DNA of 64,000 nucleotides from Streptomonospora nanhaiensis. Lineage in GTDB: Bacteria > Actinomycetota > Actinomycetes > Streptosporangiales > Streptosporangiaceae. A program made the translations under genes and the position numbers. Each line of letters starts with the position of its first letter. Positions within the stretch are counted from its first letter, which is position 1. Under the pieces are notes generated by a model, which made no database searches, had not been told where the DNA came from, and was given only the letters and a program-made list of their open reading frames with translations. The DNA lies in assembly GCF_026642255.1 (NCBI RefSeq), contig NZ_CP113264.1, positions 6,634,001 to 6,698,000 of the forward strand. Direction: 5' to 3'. Below are positions 58,611 to 64,000 of this stretch, in pieces.

Positions 58611-59227
58611 GCGGGCGGTACACGGTGCCGATGGTCGTGGAGCGCACGCCCCACGGCGAGCGGTCCTTCGACGTCTTCAGCCGGCTGCTGTCGGAGCGGA
58701 TCGTCTTCCTGGGCACCCCGATCGACGACGACGTCGCGAACGTGGTCATGGCGCAGATGCTCCACCTCGACTACGAGTCCAGCGACGCCGACATCCAGCT
58801 GTACATCAACTCGCCGGGCGGCTCGAACACCGCGCTGACGGCGGTCTACGACACCATGCGGTTCGTGCGCGCCGACGTCGCCACGGTGTGCATGGGCCAG
58901 GCGGCCTCCGCGGCGGCGGTGCTCCTCGCGGCGGGCGCGCCCGGCAAGCGGCTCGCGCTGGAGCACGCGCGGGTCCTGCTGCACCAGCCCTCGGGCGAGG
59001 GCCAGGGCGTCGCCGCCGACCTGGAGATCCAGGCGGGCGAGATCCTGCGGGTGCGCTCGCAGGTGGAGGAGATCCTGGCGCGGCACACGGGGCAGACGGT
59101 GGAGCGGCTGCGCGCCGACACCGACCGGGACAAGATCTTCACCGCGCAGCAGGCCAAGGAGTACGGCCTGGTGGACGGGATCATCACCACCCGCCAGGTC
59201 GCACCGGAGGCCGTCGGCGCGTCCTGA
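58607..59227 (+). CDS. clpP4: ATP-dependent Clp protease proteolytic subunit (ClpP4-like)
   Basis: The 206-aa subunit begins ATG 58607, overlapping the clpP3 stop (ATGA). Catalytic Ser in GQAASAAAVL, His in LLHQPSGEG and Asp in ADTDRDKIF. Partner of the upstream subunit. A GC-rich imperfect hairpin follows. Confidence 0.92.
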   Translation: MSGRYTVPMVVERTPHGERSFDVFSRLLSERIVFLGTPIDDDVANVVMAQMLHLDYESSDADIQLYINSPGGSNTALTAVYDTMRFVRADVATVCMGQAASAAAVLLAAGAPGKRLALEHARVLLHQPSGEGQGVAADLEIQAGEILRVRSQVEEILARHTGQTVERLRADTDRDKIFTAQQAKEYGLVDGIITTRQVAPEAVGAS

Positions 59228-59428
59228 GGGGCGGTGGGCCCGGGGCCCGGCGGGCGTGCCGCCGGCCCCGGGGCCTCCCGGCGCCGGTCCGCGCGGACCG
59301 GGCCCCGCACGGACCGGTCGCCCCGGACGCGCTCCGCCCCCCGACCTCGCCGGGGGGCGGAGCAGGACCGCTGCGCGGCCGGGGAGAGCGAAGAGCGGCT
59401 GCGCCCTCGGCGGGCCCACCGCGGGCCG

Positions 59429-59830
59429 CTACGCGGCCAGGGAGAGGACCACCCCGGCCTGGTGGGCGGGGGCGGCGACGGGGGTGACCGGCGCGCGCCG
59501 GAAGTCGCCCGGGCCGGTGCGTGTTCGCGTGAGCGGGACCATCACGGTCCGCTCGTACAGTGCGGCGAGCACGTCGGCCATGCTGAGGCCGAGGGAGCGG
59601 TAGACGGCGGCGAGGACCTCGGAGGAGGCCTCCTTGCGCCCGCGCTCGATCTCGGACAGGTAGGGGAGGGAGACCTGGGCGTCCTCCGCCACCTCGCGCA
59701 GGGTCCGGCCCTGCTCGGTCCGGGTCCGCCGCAGGAGGTCGCCGATGAGGTCCCGCATGAGCGGTTCCGGCGGTTCCTCGGCGCGGTGACCCCTCCGGGC
59801 CTCGTCCAGGGAGCGTAGGACGTCGGTCAT
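59429..59830 (-). CDS. popR: PopR-like helix-turn-helix activator of clpP3-clpP4
   Basis: The 133-aa XRE-type regulator has the ClgR/PopR-class helix-turn-helix TLREVAEDAQVSLPYLSEIE RGRKEASSEVLAAVY region and ends ...VVLSLAA. In Streptomyces PopR the two C-terminal alanines act as a degradation tag for the ClpP1/P2 protease, so loss of ClpP1 stabilises PopR and turns on clpP3-clpP4. The same ending is kept here. It is convergent with the clp operon and both upstream regions carry a PopR-type palindrome. GGGAGGACCCG precedes the ATG. Confidence 0.88.
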   Translation of the reverse strand: MTDVLRSLDEARRGHRAEEPPEPLMRDLIGDLLRRTRTEQGRTLREVAEDAQVSLPYLSEIERGRKEASSEVLAAVYRSLGLSMADVLAALYERTVMVPLTRTRTGPGDFRRAPVTPVAAPAHQAGVVLSLAA

Positions 59831-59909
59831 CGGGTCCTCCCGGTGGGTGAGCGGTGGTCTCCTCCGAGCGTACGCCGTGCCCGGCGCGGCCGGGAGGCGC
59901 ACGGCGCCC

Positions 59910-59926
59910 TTCTGCGGAAGGCAGAA
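59910..59926. promoter_or_regulatory. PopR-type palindrome upstream of popR
   Basis: TTCTGCG-GAA-GGCAGAA matches TTCTGCC-N3-GGCAGAA at 13 of 14 defined positions and is 80 bp upstream of the popR start. It suggests autoregulation. Confidence 0.72.
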
Positions 59927-60011
59927 CCGGCCGGGGACGGACGCGCCACCGCGCCCGGGGACCCTCCGGCACCTTCCCGCCGTCCGGGCCGCGCACGGCC
60001 CTCCCCCGGGC

Positions 60012-60593
60012 TCAGGGGCGGGCGATGCGGTCGACCACCCCGTGCACCCCGGCGCGGACCCGCTCCTCGGACATCCCGCGCTCCTGGCGCTGGTGCACGT
60101 GGAGCGCGGCCTCCAGGGGGGTGAGCAGGGCGTCCGCCAGGTAGGCGTGGTCGGCGTCCGGGCGCAGTTCCGCGACCAGGGAGACCAGGTGCGCGTGGTG
60201 GGCGGCGTAGGCCCCGCTCCGGTAGCGGGCCCGGGGAGAGGCGGTCTCGGCGACGGCGAGGAGTTCGGCCTGGGCCTCCAGGCGGTCGACGAAGGCGTCG
60301 GCGAAGGCGTGCAGCCGTTCAAGGGGCGGCGCTCCCGGCCCGAGGGGCGGCGGGCCTTCGAGGAAGCCCCTCTGGAACTCGTACTCCTGGGAGTCGACCA
60401 TCGCGTGGGTGAGCCCGGCCAGGTCGCCGAAGCGCCGGTAGACCGTGCCCACCCCGGTGCCCGCGCGGGCCGCCACGGCCTCCAGGGTGAGGCCCTCCGT
60501 GCCGTGTTCGGCGTGGAGTTCGCGTGCGGCGGCGAGGAGGGCCTGGCGGTTGCGGGCGGCGTCGGCGCGCTCGGGGCGCGCCGCTCCGGCCAT
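60012..60593 (-). CDS. TetR-family transcriptional regulator
   Basis: The 193-aa protein has an N-terminal HTH (LTLEAVAARAGTGVGTVYRR, about 34-53) and a C-terminal effector domain. ATG 60593 is chosen, with an upstream GTG start possible. Divergent from the SDR-SMR operon; the 22-bp operator between them is the likely binding site, so it would repress both itself and the operon. Confidence 0.9.
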   Translation of the reverse strand: MAGAARPERADAARNRQALLAAARELHAEHGTEGLTLEAVAARAGTGVGTVYRRFGDLAGLTHAMVDSQEYEFQRGFLEGPPPLGPGAPPLERLHAFADAFVDRLEAQAELLAVAETASPRARYRSGAYAAHHAHLVSLVAELRPDADHAYLADALLTPLEAALHVHQRQERGMSEERVRAGVHGVVDRIARP

Positions 60594-60702
60594 GGGGAGC
60601 GTCCGGCGCCGCGGCCCGGGGCCGCTCACGGGGACGCCTGCGGGGGTTCCTGGTGACCTGCGAACACGCGGCGAGTATAGCCAGAACCCCGCCATCCCCT
60701 TG

Positions 60703-60724
60703 TAAGTGGAAAAAATTCCACTTA
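60703..60724. promoter_or_regulatory. perfect 22-bp operator between TetR and SDR genes
   Basis: TAAGTGGAA-N4-TTCCACTTA is a perfect inverted repeat in AT-rich sequence, overlapping TAGTAT (60723-60728), a -10-like element of the plus-strand operon. Confidence 0.75.
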
Positions 60725-60788
60725 GTATCGGCCGCACGGGGAGCCCTCCCCGGACACACCACCCCCAGCAACGCACCAGGGAGCCGAC

Positions 60789-61547
60789 ATGGCCCACGAC
60801 AGCACACGGAGTCCCCTCGCCGGACGGGTCGCGCTCGTCACGGGCGGCAGCCGCGGGATCGGCGCAGCGATCGTCCGCAGGCTGGCCGCCGACGGCGCCG
60901 ACGTGGCGTTCACCTACCTGAACGCGCGGGAGCGCGCCGAGGCGCTGGTCCGCGACGCCGAGGCGGCCGGGGTCCGCGCCCTCGCGGTCCGCGCCGACTC
61001 CGCCGAACCGGACCGGATCCGCGAGGCGGTCGACCTCGTCCACGCGCGCCTGGGCGGACCGGACATCCTGGTGAACAACGCGGGGATCGCCGTCTTCGGC
61101 CCCTTCGGCGACGCCACCGTGGCCGAGTTCGACCGGTCGATGGCCGTCCACGCCCGCGCCGCGTTCGTCGCCGCTCAGGCCGCCGTCCGGCACATGGGGC
61201 CGGGGGGCAGGATCATCGGCGTCGGGACCAACCTGAGCGAGCGCGCCTCCCTCCCGGAGGCCACCCTGTACACGACGAGCAAGGCGGCCCTGGTGGGGCT
61301 GACCCGCTCGCTGGCCCGCGAGCTGGGCCCCCGGGGGATCACCGTCAACCTCGTCCACCCGGGGTCCACCGACACGGAGATGAACCCGGCCGACGGCCCC
61401 GGCGCGGACGCCGAGCGCGCGCTGACCGCCCTGGGGCGCTACACCGACCCGGAGGACGTGGCGGCGTCGGTGGCCCACCTGGCCGGGCCGGGCGGGCGGA
61501 GCATCACGGGGACGTCGATCCTGGTCGACGCCGGGGCCAACGCGTGA
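60789..61547 (+). CDS. SDR-family NAD(P)-dependent oxidoreductase
   Basis: The 252-aa enzyme has the cofactor motif TGGSRGIG, NNAG, and the catalytic YTTSK. Typical FabG-like short-chain reductase with unknown substrate. ATG 60789 is preceded by AGGGAGCCGAC. Coupled to the SMR gene by GTGA. Confidence 0.92.
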   Translation: MAHDSTRSPLAGRVALVTGGSRGIGAAIVRRLAADGADVAFTYLNARERAEALVRDAEAAGVRALAVRADSAEPDRIREAVDLVHARLGGPDILVNNAGIAVFGPFGDATVAEFDRSMAVHARAAFVAAQAAVRHMGPGGRIIGVGTNLSERASLPEATLYTTSKAALVGLTRSLARELGPRGITVNLVHPGSTDTEMNPADGPGADAERALTALGRYTDPEDVAASVAHLAGPGGRSITGTSILVDAGANA

Positions 61548-61945
61548 GCGCGCCGCACCCTTCCGAGTGGCTCCCTCTCCCCTGGGCGCTGCTCCTGGCC
61601 GCCGCCGCCCTGGAGGTGGTGTGGGCGCTGGCGATGAAGGAGTCGCACGGCTTCTCCCGGCTCTGGCCGAGCGCCCTGGCGGTGGGCGCCGCCGCGACCA
61701 GCTTCACGCTGCTGTCCCTGGCGCTGCGCGACCTGCCCGTCGGCACGGCGTACGCGGTGTGGGTCGGGCTCGGCGCGGCCGGGGTGGTCCTGGCCGGGAT
61801 CGCGCTCCTCGGCGAGGCCGTCAGCCCGCTGCGGATCGGCTTCGTCGTGCTGATCCTGGTCGGCGTCGCGGGTCTGCACCTCGTGGAGGGGGCGGCGCCG
61901 CCCTCGCGGGAGGGGTCGCCGGAGGCCTCCGGCGACCGGGGCTGA
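61544..61945 (+). CDS. small multidrug resistance (SMR) efflux protein, QacE/SugE-type
   Basis: The 133-aa protein has four helices and the conserved membrane Glu in AALEVVWALAMK, as in EmrE/SugE. The WVGLGAAG and GEAVSPLRI regions fit too. A ~20-residue polar tail follows. Likely exports cationic compounds or guanidinium; the operon with an SDR under TetR control suggests detoxification. Confidence 0.88.
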   Translation: MSAPHPSEWLPLPWALLLAAAALEVVWALAMKESHGFSRLWPSALAVGAAATSFTLLSLALRDLPVGTAYAVWVGLGAAGVVLAGIALLGEAVSPLRIGFVVLILVGVAGLHLVEGAAPPSREGSPEASGDRG

Positions 61946-62021
61946 CCGCGGCCCCATGCGGAGGGGCGGGTCCGCCGACCGCGGGCGGCGGCCGGCGCCC
62001 GTCGGGTCCGCCGACCGCGGG

Positions 62022-62498
62022 TCAGGTGTCGTCCACCGCCGCGCGCAGGTCCCGCAGGAGCGTGAGCACGACGGGTCGCAGCGAAGGCCTTATGGCGTCG
62101 AAGACCTGCCGCTGCTTGCGCTCCATCTCCTTGCGCCGGATGGCGAGGACCCGCTCACCCTCCTCCGTGAGCGCCACCACCGTGCTGCGCTCGTCCCGCT
62201 CCGAGCGGCGGCGCGCCATCATGCCCTTGCGCTCCAGCTGTTGGATCATGCGGGTGGCGGAAGGAGAGGAGACGCCCACGATCTGGGCGACGGCGCCCAC
62301 ACTCGGGTTGTCCATGCCCCGCACCGCCTCCATGAGCAGGGCCTGCGTCAGAGTGAGTTCTTCGGCACCCCGGTGTCCGTGGCCGCTGCGCGAGCGCGCG
62401 TGTATGGCCGCGTTGATCAGTTCGGTCCAGGCACGCTGGAACTCTTCGAGCTCGGCACTTGGCTGCTCGGCACTTGGCTCGTGGGTCTCGTCGGGCAC
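62022..62498 (-). CDS. MarR-family transcriptional regulator
   Basis: The 158-aa wHTH regulator starts GTG 62498 (GAGGACC as ribosome binding site). HTH region (VGAVAQIVGVSSPSATRMIQQLERKGMMARR) and the DERSTVVALTEEGE wing are typical. A tandem duplicated 15-bp coding segment gives PSAEQPSAE near the N-terminus. The palindrome-like site at 62571-62590 is probably its operator, also covering the promoter of the divergent mrpA-like gene. Confidence 0.92.
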   Translation of the reverse strand: MPDETHEPSAEQPSAELEEFQRAWTELINAAIHARSRSGHGHRGAEELTLTQALLMEAVRGMDNPSVGAVAQIVGVSSPSATRMIQQLERKGMMARRRSERDERSTVVALTEEGERVLAIRRKEMERKQRQVFDAIRPSLRPVVLTLLRDLRAAVDDT

Positions 62499-62554
62499 GA
62501 AACGGTCCTCGCAGGCTGGGCGGGCGCCGCGGGTCCTCCGACCCGCGCGGTGGT

Positions 62555-62590
62555 TTGACGTTTGTGTAGTCTAACTATTAAATAGCTTAG
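62555..62590 (+). promoter_or_regulatory. promoter and likely MarR operator before the MrpA-like gene
   Basis: TTGACG (62555-62560), 17 nt, then TTAAAT (62578-62583) read as -35 and -10. CTAACTAT-TAA-ATAG-C-TTAG (62571-62590) is an imperfect inverted repeat overlapping the -10. The remaining 147-nt leader to 62738 shows no further gene. Confidence 0.5.
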
Positions 62591-62737
62591 GCACGCAAGT
62601 TCATAAGCATCCATGCCCCCACAAACCGTAGCGACACCCCGTCCACGCGTCCGCTTGTGGACGACGAGGACCGCCGCTGGGGGCAGTGGACGTCCGCCCG
62701 GCACCGGGCGGGCCCGGACCGGTCCGGGAGGGGCGCA

Positions 62738-64000
62738 TTGACAACAGTGCTGATCGCGCATTTCATCGCAGCGGCGATCGCACCCTTACTGGTACGCCAG
62801 TGGGGCCGCAACGCGTTCTTCGCCCTCGCCGTCGTCCCCGGCGCGTCCACCGTCTGGGCCCTCTTCCAGACCCCCGCCGTCCTGCGCGGCGGCGAGCTCT
62901 CGGCCTCCGTGGAGTGGGCCCCCGAGTTCTCGCTCAGGCTCGGCCTGTACATGGACACGCTCGGGCTGGTCATGACGCTCATCGCCGCCGGCGTGGGCAC
63001 ACTGATCCTGGTCTACTGCGCCCGCTACTTCAACGACTCCGAGCCCGGCCTGGGCCGCTTCGCCGGGGTGTTCGTCGCCTTCGCCGGGGCCATGCTCGGC
63101 CTGGTCCTGGCCGACGACCTCATCCAGCTCTTCGTGTACTGGGAGCTGACCACGGTCTTCTCCTACCTCCTCATCGGGCACAACACGGAGCTCAAGGAGA
63201 GCCGCCGCTCGGCGATGACGGCCCTGACCGTCACCACCTTCGGCGGCCTGGCCATGCTGGTCGGCATGATCATCCTCGGCGAGACCGCCGGGACCTACGT
63301 GATCTCCGAGCTCGTCGCCGCCCCGCCCTCGGGAACCCTGGTCGAGGTCGCCCTCGCCCTCGTGATGGTCGGCGCGATGTCCAAGTCGGCGCTCTTCCCG
63401 TTCAGCCTGTGGCTGCCCGCCGCCATGCGCGCGCCCACGCCGGTCTCCGGCTACCTGCACGCCGCGGCGATGGTCAAGGCCGGCGTCTACCTGGTCGCCC
63501 GGCTCACCCCGGCCTTCCCCGACTCCGCCGTCTGGACCTGGTCGGCGCTGTTCTTCGGCGTGCTCACCATGCTGCTCGGGGGCTGGAAGGCGCTGCGCCA
63601 GTACGACCTCAAGCTCGTCCTGGCCTACGGCACCATCAGCCAGCTCGGCTTCCTCATCGTCCTGCTCGGCGCGGGCACCCGGGCCGCGGCCCTCGCCGGC
63701 GTGTCCATGCTCATCGCGCACTCGCTGTTCAAGGCGCCGCTGTTCCTCGTGGTCGGCATCATCGACCACAGCACCGGCACCCGCGACCTGCGTGAGCTCT
63801 CCGGCCTGCGCACCTCCATGCCCGGGACCTTCTGGATCTCGGTCCTGGCGCTCGCCTCGATGGCGGGCCTGCCCCCCACCCTCGGTTTCGCCGCGAAGGA
63901 GCTCGCCTTCGGCGCCTTCACGGAGGGCGGTCCCTTCGACACCGCCGTCCTCGTCGGCATCGTCACCGGCTCCGTCCTCACGGTCGCCTACAGCCTGCGC
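62738..64000 (+). CDS. Na+/H+ antiporter subunit A (MrpA-like), 3' end missing
   Basis: A TTG at 62738 behind GGGAGGGGCGCA starts a long hydrophobic protein that runs out of the window after 421 residues. LFVYWELTTVFSYLLIGH (the conserved Glu in the NuoL/MrpA channel), AMSKSALFPFSLWLPAAM, APTPVSGYLHAAAMVKAGVY and HSLFKAPLFL are classic motifs of NuoL/MrpA. MrpA is the largest subunit of the multi-subunit cation/proton antiporter. NuoL is the main alternative, but nuo genes are not seen. The next mrp genes should follow to the right. Confidence 0.85.
   Translation, partial: MTTVLIAHFIAAAIAPLLVRQWGRNAFFALAVVPGASTVWALFQTPAVLRGGELSASVEWAPEFSLRLGLYMDTLGLVMTLIAAGVGTLILVYCARYFNDSEPGLGRFAGVFVAFAGAMLGLVLADDLIQLFVYWELTTVFSYLLIGHNTELKESRRSAMTALTVTTFGGLAMLVGMIILGETAGTYVISELVAAPPSGTLVEVALALVMVGAMSKSALFPFSLWLPAAMRAPTPVSGYLHAAAMVKAGVYLVARLTPAFPDSAVWTWSALFFGVLTMLLGGWKALRQYDLKLVLAYGTISQLGFLIVLLGAGTRAAALAGVSMLIAHSLFKAPLFLVVGIIDHSTGTRDLRELSGLRTSMPGTFWISVLALASMAGLPPTLGFAAKELAFGAFTEGGPFDTAVLVGIVTGSVLTVAYSLR

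Overview
The window is very GC-rich actinobacterial chromosome. Chaplins, SARP-type regulators, a ClpP3/ClpP4/PopR-like module and a holB-tmk-topA block all point to a filamentous, sporulating actinomycete. I lean towards Nocardiopsis or a relative in the Streptosporangiales; the genus is inferred, not proven. There is no rRNA, CRISPR array, transposase or integrase, and base composition is even apart from a few AT-richer intergenic regions.

Layout. 1-5780: core genes (a zinc metalloprotease-like protein running off the left edge, a PBP4-type D,D-carboxypeptidase, inorganic pyrophosphatase), a sigma-region-2-like membrane protein, a cupin-like protein and small genes, one under a near-perfect LexA box. 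5931-16913: DnaQ-like exonuclease, small membrane proteins, tRNA-Thr(CGU), a lipoprotein S33 peptidase, then holB, an MFS-thymidylate kinase fusion and topA. 17551-21210: developmental surface proteins: a five-repeat, His-rich chaplin, a sortase-anchored chaplin and a secreted Ala-rich protein. 21436-26945: M20 peptidase, tRNA-Leu(GAG) and two divergent two-component systems. 27639-30877: a minimal type II PKS (KS-alpha, chain length factor, ACP, aromatase/cyclase) whose CLF carries Glu in place of the usual Gln. 30989-35510: TetR-DUF418 operon, pyridoxal-kinase-like gene, CsbD, ferric-reductase-like membrane protein.

35711-49446 is a galactoside island: binding protein, two permeases, alpha-galactosidase and beta-galactosidase in one overlapping operon, divergent from a DeoR regulator followed by galT, galE, galK and a Gfo/Idh/MocA oxidoreductase. 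Oligogalactosides would be imported and hydrolysed, and the galactose fed into the Leloir pathway. The control region has tandem 10-bp repeats that contain TTGACA on the sugar-operon strand.

49533-57498 is the most unusual part: a GlsB-like membrane protein, an NB-ARC/TPR protein (NLR architecture) whose N-terminus carries an RHIM/BASS-like amyloid motif, a convergent three-gene unit (53-aa secreted peptide, GT-B-like protein, 158-aa unknown protein), and a 1064-aa SARP-NB-ARC-TPR regulator. 57945-59830 holds the two ClpP genes and PopR, with matching PopR-type palindromes upstream of both clpP3 and popR. The right end has a TetR/SDR/SMR efflux unit with a perfect 22-bp operator, a MarR regulator and the start of an MrpA-like antiporter gene.
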